In this document: in pieces, positions 52,414 through 62,053 of the stretch
Layout: each line of letters begins with the position of its first letter
Position numbering within the stretch: the stretch's first letter is position 1
Origin: Martinezella hainanensis
GTDB lineage: Bacteria; Pseudomonadota; Alphaproteobacteria; Rhizobiales; Rhizobiaceae
DNA: 64,000 nucleotides
Assembly (NCBI RefSeq): GCF_900094555.1
Contig: NZ_FMAC01000001.1
Location: forward strand, 620,001 to 684,000
Direction of reading: 5' to 3'
Notes under the pieces: generated by a model
Seen by the model: the letters and a program-made list of their open reading frames with translations, nothing else
Databases searched by the model: none
What the model was told of the DNA's origin: nothing
Program-made: the position numbers and the translations under genes

Positions 52414-53337
52414 ATGTTTGGCTACGCTCTCCGTCGTTTGCTGTCGACAATCCCCGTCTTGTGGATTGCCGTGACAGTGTGCTTTTTCATTCTGCGCCTC
52501 GCTCCCGGCGGCCCCTTCGATGGCGAAAGGCCATTGCCGCCGGAAGTCAAAGCCAACCTCGCGGCTCATTACAACCTCGACAAGCCCCTGGTTGAGCAAT
52601 ACCTGATCTATGTCGGCGACGTCATGAAGGGCGACCTTGGCCCCTCCTTCGCCAATCAGGACTTCACCGTCACCCAGCAGATCATGTCCGGCTTCCCCTA
52701 TACGCTGACTATCGGCGGCGTCGCCTTCGTGCTCGCGACGGTCGTCGGCGTCTTCATAGGCTGTCTTGGGGCGCTCTATCAGAACCGCGCGGCCGACTAC
52801 TGGCTGGGCGGCGGCCTCCTCATCGGCCTGGTCATGCCGAGCTTCCTCATCGCTCCGATCCTCCAGCTCGTCTTCGGCAATACGCTCGGTTGGCTGCCCG
52901 TCGGCGGCTGGGGCGACGGTTCGATCAGGTTCCTGATCCTGCCCATCATCGTCCTGACGTTGCCGCATGCGGCCCGTATCTCACGCCTGATGCGCGGTTC
53001 GATGATCGAGGTGATGAGCCAGAACTTCATCCGCACCGCCAAGGCCAAGGGCATCGGCCCGCGGCTGACGATCATGCGCCATGCGTTGAAGCCGGCCATG
53101 ATGCCCGTCGTGTCCTATCTCGGACCCGCGGCAAGCTACCTCCTCACCGGTTCGCTGGTTGTCGAGAGTATCTTCGGCCTGCCCGGCGTCGGCCGCTACT
53201 TCGTCGGCGCGGCACTGAACCGCGACTACGGCATGGTCCTCGGTACGGTCATTTTCTACATGGTCCTGATCGTGGTCCTCAACCTGCTGGTCGACATCGC
53301 CTATGCCTGGCTCGATCCGAAAGTGAGAATGCGATGA
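52414..53337 (+). CDS. oppB: ABC transporter permease, OppB type
   Basis: A 307-residue permease with six membrane helices. The N-terminal MFGYALRRLLSTIPVLWIAV and the permease loop region GIGPRLTIMRHALKPAMMPV are of the DppB/OppB type. Pairs with oppC to form the channel. Its last codons overlap the oppC ATG (ATGA). The upstream TTG start at 52363 lies in the hairpin and was rejected. Same operon as oppA. Confidence 0.93.
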   Translation: MFGYALRRLLSTIPVLWIAVTVCFFILRLAPGGPFDGERPLPPEVKANLAAHYNLDKPLVEQYLIYVGDVMKGDLGPSFANQDFTVTQQIMSGFPYTLTIGGVAFVLATVVGVFIGCLGALYQNRAADYWLGGGLLIGLVMPSFLIAPILQLVFGNTLGWLPVGGWGDGSIRFLILPIIVLTLPHAARISRLMRGSMIEVMSQNFIRTAKAKGIGPRLTIMRHALKPAMMPVVSYLGPAASYLLTGSLVVESIFGLPGVGRYFVGAALNRDYGMVLGTVIFYMVLIVVLNLLVDIAYAWLDPKVRMR

Positions 53338-54251
53338 TCCTCAATTCCGCCAAGAGAGAATTGCTGGAAGCGGAATTGCTTTCGGCAGAGGGGCTCGCAC
53401 CCAAGGGGCGTTCCCTCACCGGCGACGCCATGCGTCGCCTGCTGCGCAACAAGGCTGCGGCTCTGTCGCTGATCGTGCTGGCAGTGCTGGTTCTCGTCGC
53501 CATATTCGGCCCGTATTTCCTGCCTTTCAACTATGAAGATCCGGACTGGAATTCGTTCCGCGGCGCTCCGGACTTCGCCGCCGGCCACTATTTCGGCACA
53601 GACGGCAACGGCCGTGACCTGCTGGCGCGCACGCTCTACGGCACGCGCGTTTCGCTGACCGTCGCCCTGGTGGCAACCCTCGTCTCTGTCGTCATCGGCG
53701 TGCTCTACGGCGCAGTCGCTGGCTATTTCGGCGGCCGCGTCGATGCGATCATGATGCGCTTCGTCGACATCATGTACGCCCTGCCCTACGTGCTTTTCGT
53801 CATCCTGCTGATGGTGATCTTCGGCCGGAACGTCTACCTGCTGTTTGCGGCGATCGGTGCGCTGGAATGGCTCACCATGGCCCGCATCGTGCGCGGCCAG
53901 ACCCTGTCGATCAAGCAGCGGGAGTTCATCGAGGCCGCACGCGCCTCCGGACAGCGGTCGTTCAAGATCATCCTCAAGCACATCGTGCCGAACCTCGTCG
54001 GCCCGGTCGTCATCTATGCGACGCTGACCATCCCGGAAATCATCGCGACGGAGAGCTTCCTCTCCTATCTCGGCTTCGGCGTTCAGGAACCGCTGACGTC
54101 TCTCGGTACGCTGATTGCCGAAGGCTCTGCCGGCATGGAAACGACGCCCTGGCTGCTGTTCTTCCCGGCCGGCTTCCTGGTTGCGCTGCTGATGAGCCTG
54201 CTCTTCATCGGCGACGGTCTGCGCGACGCATTCGATCCGAAGGATCGCTGA
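53334..54251 (+). CDS. oppC: ABC transporter permease, OppC type
   Basis: A 305-residue permease with the DppC/OppC extended N-terminus before its first helix. AAALSLIVLAVLVLVAIFGP is that helix; GTDGNGRDLLARTLYGTRVS and EAARASGQRSFKIILKHIVP follow in order. The ATG at 53334 overlaps the oppB stop, so the frame that opens further upstream is a shadow of oppB. Confidence 0.93.
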   Translation: MILNSAKRELLEAELLSAEGLAPKGRSLTGDAMRRLLRNKAAALSLIVLAVLVLVAIFGPYFLPFNYEDPDWNSFRGAPDFAAGHYFGTDGNGRDLLARTLYGTRVSLTVALVATLVSVVIGVLYGAVAGYFGGRVDAIMMRFVDIMYALPYVLFVILLMVIFGRNVYLLFAAIGALEWLTMARIVRGQTLSIKQREFIEAARASGQRSFKIILKHIVPNLVGPVVIYATLTIPEIIATESFLSYLGFGVQEPLTSLGTLIAEGSAGMETTPWLLFFPAGFLVALLMSLLFIGDGLRDAFDPKDR

Positions 54252-54252
54252 C

Positions 54253-55248
54253 ATGACAGACACACTTCTCGAACTCAAAGACTATTCGATCACCTTCCGC
54301 ACGCCAGAAGGCGAAGTGGCGGCGGTCTCGAAGATGAACCTCAAGATCGGCCGCGGCGAGCGTGTCGCCGTCGTCGGCGAATCCGGCTCCGGCAAGAGCC
54401 AGACCTTCCTTGGCCTGATGGGCCTGCTCGCCAAGAACGGCCGCACCAGCGGCCAGGCACTGCTCGACGGCAAGGACCTCTTGACCTTGAAACCGCGTGA
54501 ACTCGACCATGTCCGCGGCAAGGACATGGCCATGGTCTTCCAGGACCCGATGACCGCCCTTAATCCGTCACTGCGCATTTCGCGGCAGCTGACGGAACAG
54601 CTCGAGGTTCATGGTGGCCTGACTGCGCGCGCCGCCTCGGCAGCGGCGCTCGATATGCTGAAGCGGGTCGGCATTCCCGACCCGACACGCCGCTTCAATC
54701 TCTATCCGCACGAGCTTTCCGGCGGCATGCGCCAGCGCATCGTCATCGCCATGGCGCTGCTGACCAAGCCGAAGCTCCTCATCGCGGATGAGCCCACCAC
54801 TGCGCTCGACGTGACGATCCAGGCGCAAATTCTGGATCTTTTCAACGAGTTGACGGCGGAAATGCATACGGCACTTGTCATGATTACCCATGACCTCGGC
54901 GTCGTTGCCGGCCTCGCCGATCGCGTCGCAGTCATGTATGCCGGCCGCATCGTCGAGGAAGCGCCGGTGGAGGAGCTGTTCGAAAGCCCGGCGCATCCCT
55001 ATACGGCGGCGCTCCATTCGGCGATCCCGCGCCCCGACCAGGATGTCGACGATCTCACCGTCATCCCCGGACGGCCGCCGAACCTGATGCACCTGCCCCG
55101 CGGCTGTGCCTTCTCGCCGCGCTGCGCTCAGGTGCAGGACGACTGTCTGGACGCGGCCCCGCCACTTGACCAAGTCGCGTCGCGACGCTGCGCGGCCTGC
55201 TTCCATCCCCTTTCGGCTGATCAGGAACGGAGCCTCGTCCATGGCTGA
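54253..55248 (+). CDS. oppD: ABC transporter ATP-binding protein, OppD type
   Basis: A 331-residue ATPase. Walker A GESGSGKSQ, signature LSGGMRQRIVIAMAL, Walker B LIADEPTTALD, and the C-terminal oligopeptide-transporter domain with conserved cysteines (CAFSPRCAQVQDDC), which can bind an iron-sulfur cluster in relatives. It begins one base after the oppC stop and overlaps the oppF start by eight bases. Confidence 0.94.
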   Translation: MTDTLLELKDYSITFRTPEGEVAAVSKMNLKIGRGERVAVVGESGSGKSQTFLGLMGLLAKNGRTSGQALLDGKDLLTLKPRELDHVRGKDMAMVFQDPMTALNPSLRISRQLTEQLEVHGGLTARAASAAALDMLKRVGIPDPTRRFNLYPHELSGGMRQRIVIAMALLTKPKLLIADEPTTALDVTIQAQILDLFNELTAEMHTALVMITHDLGVVAGLADRVAVMYAGRIVEEAPVEELFESPAHPYTAALHSAIPRPDQDVDDLTVIPGRPPNLMHLPRGCAFSPRCAQVQDDCLDAAPPLDQVASRRCAACFHPLSADQERSLVHG

Positions 55249-56227
55249 GCAAACGCTTCTGAAGGTCGAGCATCTGACAACTGAATTCGAACTGCCGTCG
55301 AAATCCCTCTTCAAGCCGCCGATGATCCTGACGGCTGTCAACGATGTCAGCTTCGAGCTGAAGACCGGACGCACGCTCGGCATCGTCGGCGAGTCCGGCT
55401 GCGGCAAGTCCACGCTCGGCCGCTCGATCCTGCGGCTCATCAAGGCGCAGAAGGGTCGTATCATGTGGCAGGGCGGCAACCTGCTCGATCTCACCGAGGA
55501 AGAGATGCGCGCCGCCCGCCGCGACATGCAGATCATTTTCCAGGATCCGATCGCCTCGCTCGATCCGCGCATGACCGTCGGTGATATCATCGCCGAGCCG
55601 CTGACCGTCTTCGAACCGAAACTGACCCGCGCCCAGCGGCAGGATCGCGTTCGCGAGATCATGGCGGCGGTCGGTCTGGTCCCCGAGATGATCAACCGCT
55701 ACCCGCACGAGTTCTCGGGCGGCCAGGCGCAGCGCATCGGCATTGCCCGTGCCGTCATCACCCGGCCGAAGCTCATCATCTGCGATGAGCCGGTCTCGGC
55801 CCTCGACGTCTCGATCCAGGGCCAGGTCATCACCCTTCTGCGCCGCCTGCGCAAGGAGTTCGGTCTCACCCTGATCTTCATCAGCCACGATCTCTCGGTC
55901 GTGCGCCTGATCTCGGACGACGTGCTGGTGCTCTATCTCGGCAAGGTGGTGGAAGCGGGCGAAGCCGCGACGGTCTTCGACCATCCGGCCCATCCCTATA
56001 CGCAGGCGCTGTTTTCTGCGGCCCCCATCCCCGATCCGAAGCTGGCACGCGGCCGCGAGCGCATCCGCCTGCAGGGCGATCCGCCCTCGCCGCTCAACCC
56101 GCCGCCGGGCTGCGTCTTCTCGCCCCGCTGCTGGAAGGCGACCGATGTCTGCCGCACGAAAATGCCCCCGACCGAGCAGGTGCGTCCAGGCCAGACGGCC
56201 GCCTGCTATCACATGGATCGGCCGTAA
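55241..56227 (+). CDS. oppF: ABC transporter ATP-binding protein, OppF type
   Basis: A 328-residue ATPase partnering OppD. Walker A GESGCGKST, signature FSGGQAQRIGIARA, Walker B LIICDEPVSALDVS, and C-terminal CVFSPRCWKATDVC. The ATG 55241 (MAEQTLLKV) is inside the end of oppD, giving an eight-base overlap and translational coupling. The longer frame from 55106 is a shadow of oppD. A hairpin follows its stop. Confidence 0.94.
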   Translation: MAEQTLLKVEHLTTEFELPSKSLFKPPMILTAVNDVSFELKTGRTLGIVGESGCGKSTLGRSILRLIKAQKGRIMWQGGNLLDLTEEEMRAARRDMQIIFQDPIASLDPRMTVGDIIAEPLTVFEPKLTRAQRQDRVREIMAAVGLVPEMINRYPHEFSGGQAQRIGIARAVITRPKLIICDEPVSALDVSIQGQVITLLRRLRKEFGLTLIFISHDLSVVRLISDDVLVLYLGKVVEAGEAATVFDHPAHPYTQALFSAAPIPDPKLARGRERIRLQGDPPSPLNPPPGCVFSPRCWKATDVCRTKMPPTEQVRPGQTAACYHMDRP

Positions 56228-56243
56228 GGCAGCCCCATGAAAA

Positions 56244-56268
56244 GTGGACGGCGGCAACCGCCGTCCAC
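56244..56268 (+). terminator. Hairpin between oppF and the sugar kinase
   Basis: GTGGACGGCGG pairs perfectly with CCGCCGTCCAC around a CAA loop, followed by CTTGCCC with no T-run. It may reduce or stop transcription between opp and the kinase, and it rules out a kinase start at 56237. Confidence 0.6.
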
Positions 56269-56311
56269 CTTGCCCCGGCCGCCGCTTGCGCGTATGCAGC
56301 ACCAAGGCAAA

Positions 56312-57244
56312 ATGCAGGAGGCAGTCTTGGGCGGGCGTTTTCTATCGATCGGCGAATGCATGGTGGAACTGTCGCAGGCCGATGACGGACACCTGCGCAA
56401 GGGCTTCGCCGGCGACACCTTCAACACAGCCTGGTATGCCCGCGCCTGCCTGCCGGCAGACTGGTCGATCGATTATTTCACCGCACTCGGCGACGACGCC
56501 ATGTCCGACGAGATGGTCGCCTTCATGGGCGGCGCCGGCATCGGCACGGAAAGCATCCGCCGCCTCCGCGGCAAGACGCCAGGCCTCTACATGATCAATC
56601 TGAAGGACGGCGAACGCTCCTTCAGCTATTGGCGCGACAGTTCTGCCGCCCGCCAGCTTGCCGCCGATGGCGATGCGCTGCGCACCGCGATCGAAGCCTC
56701 CGACGTGCTCTACTTCTCAGGCATCACGCTGGCGATCCTGTCGCGCGAAGACGCCTTCACCCTGCTTGCGGAACTGCGCCGCGCCAAGGCTGCCGGCAAG
56801 CTGGTCGCTTTCGATCCCAACCTGCGGCCGCGCCTCTGGTCCAGCCTGGACGCGATGCACACGATGATCGCAGAGGGTGGGCGCGCCGCGACGCTCGTCA
56901 TGCCGAGCTTCGATGATGAAGCCGCCCATTTCGGCGACGATTCGATCAGCGCCACCATACGCCGCTATCGGCAATACGGAGCCGCCATGGTCGTCGTCAA
57001 GAATGGCCCTGACGGCGCGACCATTGGCGACGGCACCGACGAGACGCTTGTCCCAGCGATCAAGGTCGTCAGGGTTATCGATACCACCAGCGCCGGCGAC
57101 AGCTTCAACGGCGCATTTCTCGCTCATTATCTGCAGCACAAGGATGCGGTCGCCGCTGCTGGCTTTGCAGCCAAGATCGCGGCAAAGGTCATTCAGGAAT
57201 ACGGTGCGCTGGTCGCTCCCGAGAAGCTGAAATCAGTCAAATAA
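56312..57244 (+). CDS. kdgK: 2-dehydro-3-deoxygluconokinase (PfkB family)
   Basis: A PfkB-family sugar kinase of about 310 residues that most resembles KDG kinase, which phosphorylates 2-keto-3-deoxygluconate. The catalytic signature is TTSAGDSFNGAF near residue 265, and GGRFLSIGECMVEL near the start is the usual N-terminal strand; FAGDTFNTAWYARA follows. The start could be ATG 56312 or TTG 56327, which has AGGAGG five bases upstream. The link to the opp genes is by position only. The assigned substrate is from family resemblance. Confidence 0.82.
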   Translation: MQEAVLGGRFLSIGECMVELSQADDGHLRKGFAGDTFNTAWYARACLPADWSIDYFTALGDDAMSDEMVAFMGGAGIGTESIRRLRGKTPGLYMINLKDGERSFSYWRDSSAARQLAADGDALRTAIEASDVLYFSGITLAILSREDAFTLLAELRRAKAAGKLVAFDPNLRPRLWSSLDAMHTMIAEGGRAATLVMPSFDDEAAHFGDDSISATIRRYRQYGAAMVVVKNGPDGATIGDGTDETLVPAIKVVRVIDTTSAGDSFNGAFLAHYLQHKDAVAAAGFAAKIAAKVIQEYGALVAPEKLKSVK

Positions 57245-57367
57245 GCACTGTAATATTTCCATCATGGACACCCCCCACAATAGAGTGGGCGCGGGAATCA
57301 TGTTTGAAACACCGCAATCGCTGGCACCGTCATCATGAGGATGCGGTGCGGATGGACTGTTTTGGGC

Positions 57368-58477
57368 ATGTTGCAACGCTTGTCAGACATTGATCAAACC
57401 ACCTGGGCGCAGGCGGCGACACCTGTCGCGGTACCCGAACGGCTGCTCATTGTCAGCGACGCCTGGCATCCGCAGGTCAACGGCGTCGTCCGCTCGATCG
57501 AAAACACCAATCGGGAACTGACGCGCATCGGCGTCGAGGTTTCGATGATCACGCCGGACGGCTTTCGCAACATCCCCTGCCCGACCTATCCAGAAATCCG
57601 GCTTTCGATCGCCAGCTATCGCAAGATCGCCGCAAGAATAGAGGCACTTCGGCCGACTTATGTCCACATTGCCACCGAAGGTCCGCTCGGACTCACGGCA
57701 AGGCGCTGGTGCTTAAGAAACGGTATGCCTTTTTCCACGAGCTATCACACCCGCTTTCCCGAATATGTGGCCGCACGCCTGCCGATACCGGAAAGCTGGC
57801 TCTACGCCTTCGTCAAATGGTTTCACAATGCGGGTTACGGCTGCATGGTGGCAACGCCCAGCCTTGCAGGTGAGCTCAAGTTGCGCGGCATCCGCAATCT
57901 GCTGCCCTGGAGCCGTGGCATAGATTCCCACCTTTTTCGGCCGCACCCGCTGGAGGACAATCCCTTCGGCTTACCCCGCCCGATCTTCATGACTGTCGGT
58001 CGCGTGGCGCTGGAAAAGAACCTGCCCGCTTTCCTCGATCTCGACCTGCCTGGATCGAAAGTGGTGGTGGGTGATGGTCCCGCGCGGGCGGAACTGCAGA
58101 AGCTCTATCCGGATGTTCATTTCCTGGGCGCGAAATTCGGCGAGGAACTGGCGCACGCCTATTCGCAGGCCGACGTCTTCGTCTTCCCATCGAAGACCGA
58201 CACCTTCGGCAATGCCATTCTGGAGGCACTGGCAAGCGGCGTTCCGGTCGCGGCCTACCCGGTCACCGGCCCCGCGGACATTCTGGGGGCCGACAGGACA
58301 GCCGGCGTCGTGGATGCGGATCTGGCAACAGCCTGCCTTGCCGCACTCTCCTGCTCTCGCGATGCCGCCCGCTCGCTGGCACTCAACTATTCCTGGGAGG
58401 CGGCTACGGCGCAATTCATCGGCAACGTCCGGATTGCCAACCATCGAGGTCGGCTGCACGTCCACGACAAGCATTGA
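57368..58477 (+). CDS. Glycosyltransferase family 4 protein
   Basis: A 369-residue GT-B type transferase. The N-terminal domain opens LLIVSDAWHPQVNGVV and the C-terminal domain has FMTVGRVALEKNLPAFLDL and PSKTDTFGNAILEALASGV with the two glutamates of the EX7E motif. Such enzymes move a sugar or mannose to a lipid or polysaccharide acceptor; similar proteins in rhizobia are called alpha-mannosyltransferases. MLQRLSDIDQ at 57368 was chosen as start. No neighbouring polysaccharide cluster. Confidence 0.88.
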   Translation: MLQRLSDIDQTTWAQAATPVAVPERLLIVSDAWHPQVNGVVRSIENTNRELTRIGVEVSMITPDGFRNIPCPTYPEIRLSIASYRKIAARIEALRPTYVHIATEGPLGLTARRWCLRNGMPFSTSYHTRFPEYVAARLPIPESWLYAFVKWFHNAGYGCMVATPSLAGELKLRGIRNLLPWSRGIDSHLFRPHPLEDNPFGLPRPIFMTVGRVALEKNLPAFLDLDLPGSKVVVGDGPARAELQKLYPDVHFLGAKFGEELAHAYSQADVFVFPSKTDTFGNAILEALASGVPVAAYPVTGPADILGADRTAGVVDADLATACLAALSCSRDAARSLALNYSWEAATAQFIGNVRIANHRGRLHVHDKH

Positions 58478-58538
58478 ACTCCCGGACAATCGGCATCGCC
58501 GGTGAAATTGCCGCTCAATCCTCGCATGCCATCAACGA

Positions 58539-59780
58539 TCACCGCGCTGCCCTGACGGCATAGCATAACCCGGCATGAGGATTGGATAGCTGCGTCTTAT
58601 CCAGCACGATGAAGCCCGCATCCAGCAACGGAGCGATGAGTGTCATTTGGTTCTTATCTTTGGACCACCATTTGTGCCATTCGATCACCATGGCATTGAT
58701 CGATCCGAAAAGACCGTGCCTCGCCAGAGCCTCGAAAATTCCAAACTCCGATCCCTCGCAATCCATTTTGATGACGATATCCATGTTGGCGCTTCGAGCA
58801 TGCTCGGCAAGCGGCCCGATGACGCCGGCCGCTTCCTTGATATGGATCGTCTCCGGCCTGCCCGTATCCGCCCCTCTCACGGAGATACCGATCGTCGCAT
58901 CGGAGCGGACCATGACCTCCATCTGATCGTCTTTTTCGCCCAGTCCGAATTGGTTCGGCCTGATCTTGGCGGCAGTCATCGGGTTCAGCGCAAAATTCTT
59001 CAGCGCTCGAGCATAGGGCAGCGAAAACGGCTCGAATGCATGTACCTCCCGCACAGAGGGGACCCTCGCCAGGAAGAGCGACGCCAGACCGGCGTTCATG
59101 CCGATATCAATAACAAGCTTGTCGCGCCCGGTGATGAAATTATATTCGTTGTGAATGAAAATCTCGTTCAGAACCTGGAAGTCTTCGGCATTGTTGACAT
59201 GGAAGCGGGTTCCGGAGAATTCAGCAATAACCTTCTGCGCCGTGACCTGAAAGGTAAAACCGTTCTTCTCGAAGAAATTGAACTCGTCGAGATGCGCAAG
59301 AAAGAACGGATTGGCCATCTCCGGCAGAATGATATCCAGCATCCGGCCGCTTTGGCGATCAATTCGCTTGAGTGGACGGTAGGCCCGCGCGGCGAGCGCT
59401 CCGATTCCGGTTGAGGCGATCCGGAATTCGAAGACATCTTCCGCATCCACATCAAACTCCAGGGCAACGCGTTTGCCCGATCGCCGCAAATCAGCTTCGG
59501 TCAGCTCCTTTTGTGCCAGCAGCCGAGTACCGAATTCGGTCGCGACATCGATGCTGCAACATACCGCTTCCGGCGGCGTGGACGGATCACCCTCGATCTC
59601 AAACTCGACGACGTAACGGCCTGGGGAAAGGATTGCATAGGGACCATAGAGCATCCATCCAGCCTCCCCTTTCTTCGCAGATACGCGCTCATCTCCATGT
59701 ATCTTCTCAAGCTGCCCGATCTCAGAATAAAGCAAAGTCAGTTTCCTTCTTAACGACGGAGACAAAAGCGGGCGTCTCAT
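58539..59780 (-). CDS. FkbM family methyltransferase with long N-terminal extension
   Basis: A SAM-dependent methyltransferase of the FkbM type. The SAM-binding motif VIDIGMNAGLASLFLA and the acidic loop KMDCEGSEFGIFEAL lie in the last 210 residues. The first 200 residues form another domain, with GYPAILSPG-like strands (here MLYGPYAILSPGRYVVEF) that look like a carbohydrate-binding or beta-sandwich region. The start is uncertain: the frame opens to 59942, and ATG 59780 (MRRPLLSPS) is my choice without a visible ribosome binding site. It is convergent with the glycosyltransferase, so polysaccharide modification is a guess. Confidence 0.78.
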   Translation of the reverse strand: MRRPLLSPSLRRKLTLLYSEIGQLEKIHGDERVSAKKGEAGWMLYGPYAILSPGRYVVEFEIEGDPSTPPEAVCCSIDVATEFGTRLLAQKELTEADLRRSGKRVALEFDVDAEDVFEFRIASTGIGALAARAYRPLKRIDRQSGRMLDIILPEMANPFFLAHLDEFNFFEKNGFTFQVTAQKVIAEFSGTRFHVNNAEDFQVLNEIFIHNEYNFITGRDKLVIDIGMNAGLASLFLARVPSVREVHAFEPFSLPYARALKNFALNPMTAAKIRPNQFGLGEKDDQMEVMVRSDATIGISVRGADTGRPETIHIKEAAGVIGPLAEHARSANMDIVIKMDCEGSEFGIFEALARHGLFGSINAMVIEWHKWWSKDKNQMTLIAPLLDAGFIVLDKTQLSNPHAGLCYAVRAAR

Positions 59781-60133
59781 TGGCAAACAAGACCCCGCCG
59801 GACTTCGGTGTGGCGGGAGAGTGACCACTAAGTCTATGTTTGACAAGAACAACTTTTGATTGATCGCAATATCGGCGCGTTCGGTATGAATGAGACATAA
59901 TATGTCCTCAGCTGCTGGATATTCTGTACAGCTGACATTCATGTGGATCGAATTTGAGAACTGCAGGGATGACTATCTTCAAAGGTACAGATGATAGTCG
60001 ATAGGCCGCGGGAACCTACTCTCCTGCAAGCCGCCTTTCCAAAAAACGGAAGAAAGCCGTAGCCCAAGCATAAATTTGGGTGTACAATTATTTATCGCAC
60101 GACTTACATTAGACCTCTCAGGGAGGACTTGGG
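59781..60133. other. Intergenic region between FkbM and the OhrR-like gene
   Basis: About 350 bases holding the divergent promoters. CCCAA...TTGGG around 60063-60080 is a short inverted repeat, and TACAAT (60083-60088) is both a -10-like hexamer and similar to half of the OhrR operator. The remainder shows nothing I can assign. It is less GC-rich than neighbours. Confidence 0.45.
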
Positions 60134-60574
60134 ATGACCGACGACCACCTAAAGCTGGATAACTTCATCTGCTTCGCACTCTATTCGGCGAACCATGCGA
60201 TGAATCGGCTATACAAACCTATGCTGGACGCGCTCAATCTCACCTATCCGCAATATCTCGTCATGGTGACGCTATGGGAACAAGATGGCCAGACCGTCGG
60301 CGGCATCGGTGAAAAGCTGTTCCTGGAATCAAGCACACTGACACCGCTGTTGAAGCGTCTGGAGGCCGCTGGCTTCATCAAACGCATCCGGAGCAAGGAA
60401 GATGAGCGCCAGGTGCTGATTCAGCTGACCAGCGAAGGTAAGGCGCTGAAGAAAAAGGCGGCAAGCGTTCCTCCGTGCATTCTCGATGCCACCGAGCAAA
60501 CGGTCGACGAACTGGCACGACTGAAGGCGGAAATCACGACGCTGCGTGAGGCGCTCAGCCGGAACGCCGCCTGA
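60134..60574 (+). CDS. OhrR-like MarR family regulator
   Basis: A 146-residue MarR family regulator. The N-terminus [20 protein letters not shown] carries the reactive cysteine (about residue 13) typical of OhrR peroxide sensors; the winged helix is at residues 60-100 ([20 protein letters not shown] and [11 protein letters not shown]). OhrR represses the organic-hydroperoxide resistance gene ohr until its cysteine is oxidised. No ohr gene is adjacent here. GGGAGGA precedes the ATG. A terminator follows. Confidence 0.87.
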   Translation: MTDDHLKLDNFICFALYSANHAMNRLYKPMLDALNLTYPQYLVMVTLWEQDGQTVGGIGEKLFLESSTLTPLLKRLEAAGFIKRIRSKEDERQVLIQLTSEGKALKKKAASVPPCILDATEQTVDELARLKAEITTLREALSRNAA

Positions 60575-60577
60575 TTT

Positions 60578-60607
60578 AAAGCGCGCCTATCTCCCGATAG
60601 GGCGCTT
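60578..60607. terminator. Hairpin between convergent regulator and der
   Basis: AAGCGC and CCTATC pair with GATAGG and GCGCTT, with one bulged G and a small loop, directly after the regulator stop and before the der stop. A bidirectional terminator without a strong T-run. Confidence 0.65.
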
Positions 60608-60614
60608 CGGCGAA

Positions 60615-62042
60615 TTACCGCTTCTTCTTGTTTTCGTATGGATTTTCCGACGAGCGGAAATGGATGCGGATCGGTACGCCGGGCATCGCGAAGTCTGCAC
60701 GCAGACCGTTGATCAGATAGCGCACATAGGACTCCGGCAGCGCATCCGAGCGCGTGCAGGAAATCATGAAAGCCGGCGGCCTCGCCTTCACCTGCGTCAT
60801 ATACTTCAGCTTGATACGACGGCCGGACACCGCCGGTGGCGGATGCTGCACTTGCTGCGTCTCGAGCCAGCGGTTGAGACGAGCGGTTGAGACGCGCTTG
60901 TTCCAGACCTTGTCGGTATCGACAATTGCCTGCATCAGGCGGTCAAGCCCCTCGCCGGTCTGGCCAGCAATTGGGATGGCGCGAATGCCGCGCGCCTGCG
61001 GCAATAGCCGGTCGGTCTTCTCGCGCAGATCGGCAAGCACGGCCTGGCGATCCTCGATCATGTCCCACTTGTTGAAGGCGAGCACGGCAGCACGTCCCTC
61101 GCGGATCACGAGATCGACGATCTGCAGATCCTGCTTCTCGAAGGGAATGGTCGCGTCGAAGACGATGACGACGGTTTCGGCGAAGCGAATGGCGCGCAGC
61201 GTATCCGCAACGGAAAGCTTCTCGAGCTTTTCCGTGACCTTCGCCTTGCGGCGCATGCCGGCGGTGTCGAACATCTTCACCGTTCGCCCGCGCCAGCTCC
61301 AGTCGACGGAAATGGAATCGCGGGTGATGCCGGCTTCCGGGCCGGTCAGCAGTCGGTCCTCGCCAAGGAAGCGGTTGATGAGCGTCGACTTGCCGGCATT
61401 CGGACGGCCGACGATCGCAACTCGCAACGGGCGCGTTTCGTCATAAGCCGGTTCCTCGTCGATCTCCTCGCCGTCTTCGCCGACAGCCGGACGTGGAATG
61501 CTGACATTCGTCTCCGCCTCGTCCTCCTCTTCCGGGAAGGCACGCTCGGGACCGATTGCCTCGACGATCGCGTCGCGCAGATCCATCATCCCCTGGCCGT
61601 GTTCCGCCGAGATCGGACAAGGTTCGCCAAGCCCGAGCGTATAGGCATCATAAAAGCCACTGTCGGAACCGCGCGCTTCGGATTTGTTGGCGACGAGCAC
61701 CACGGGCCGACCGCGCTTGCGCAGCATTTCGGCGAGCGTCTTGTCGACATGGGTCAGGCCCATCTTTGCATCGACGACGAACAACGTCAGGTCGGCTTCG
61801 TCGATCGCCGCTTCCGTCTGGGCGCGCATGCGGCCTTCCAGCGTCTCTTCGCCGGCTTCTTCGAGACCGGCAGTATCGACGATGCGGAAGCGCAGGTCGA
61901 TCAGCTTGGCGTCACCGGGGCGACGGTCACGCGTGACACCCGGCGTATCGTCGACGAGCGCCAGCTTCTTGCCAACCAGACGGTTGAACAGCGTGGACTT
62001 GCCGACATTCGGGCGACCGACGATCGCGACCGTAAAGCTCAT
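60615..62042 (-). CDS. der: Ribosome biogenesis GTPase Der (EngA)
   Basis: An essential GTPase for 50S subunit assembly. 475 residues with two tandem GTPase domains: GRPNVGKST near residue 8 and GRPNAGKST near residue 210, each with NKSE/NKWD G4 motifs, and a KH-like C-terminal domain ending in lysine and arginine. Acidic residues fill the linker between the domains. It follows the TPR membrane protein gene by 11 bases in an operon; the same pair, with a third gene, is found around der in E. coli (yfgM-bamB-der). Confidence 0.97.
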   Translation of the reverse strand: MSFTVAIVGRPNVGKSTLFNRLVGKKLALVDDTPGVTRDRRPGDAKLIDLRFRIVDTAGLEEAGEETLEGRMRAQTEAAIDEADLTLFVVDAKMGLTHVDKTLAEMLRKRGRPVVLVANKSEARGSDSGFYDAYTLGLGEPCPISAEHGQGMMDLRDAIVEAIGPERAFPEEEDEAETNVSIPRPAVGEDGEEIDEEPAYDETRPLRVAIVGRPNAGKSTLINRFLGEDRLLTGPEAGITRDSISVDWSWRGRTVKMFDTAGMRRKAKVTEKLEKLSVADTLRAIRFAETVVIVFDATIPFEKQDLQIVDLVIREGRAAVLAFNKWDMIEDRQAVLADLREKTDRLLPQARGIRAIPIAGQTGEGLDRLMQAIVDTDKVWNKRVSTARLNRWLETQQVQHPPPAVSGRRIKLKYMTQVKARPPAFMISCTRSDALPESYVRYLINGLRADFAMPGVPIRIHFRSSENPYENKKKR

Positions 62043-62053
62043 TTAGCGATCCT

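Noticed and set aside
51760..52968. A 402-codon minus-strand frame across oppA and oppB
   Set aside because: It runs antisense to two clear transporter genes, crosses their junction and hairpin, and is rich in Asp and Arg in a pattern expected from reverse reading.
55061..56305. A 414-codon minus-strand frame opposite oppD and oppF
   Set aside because: Antisense shadow of the two ATPase genes, without recognisable motifs.
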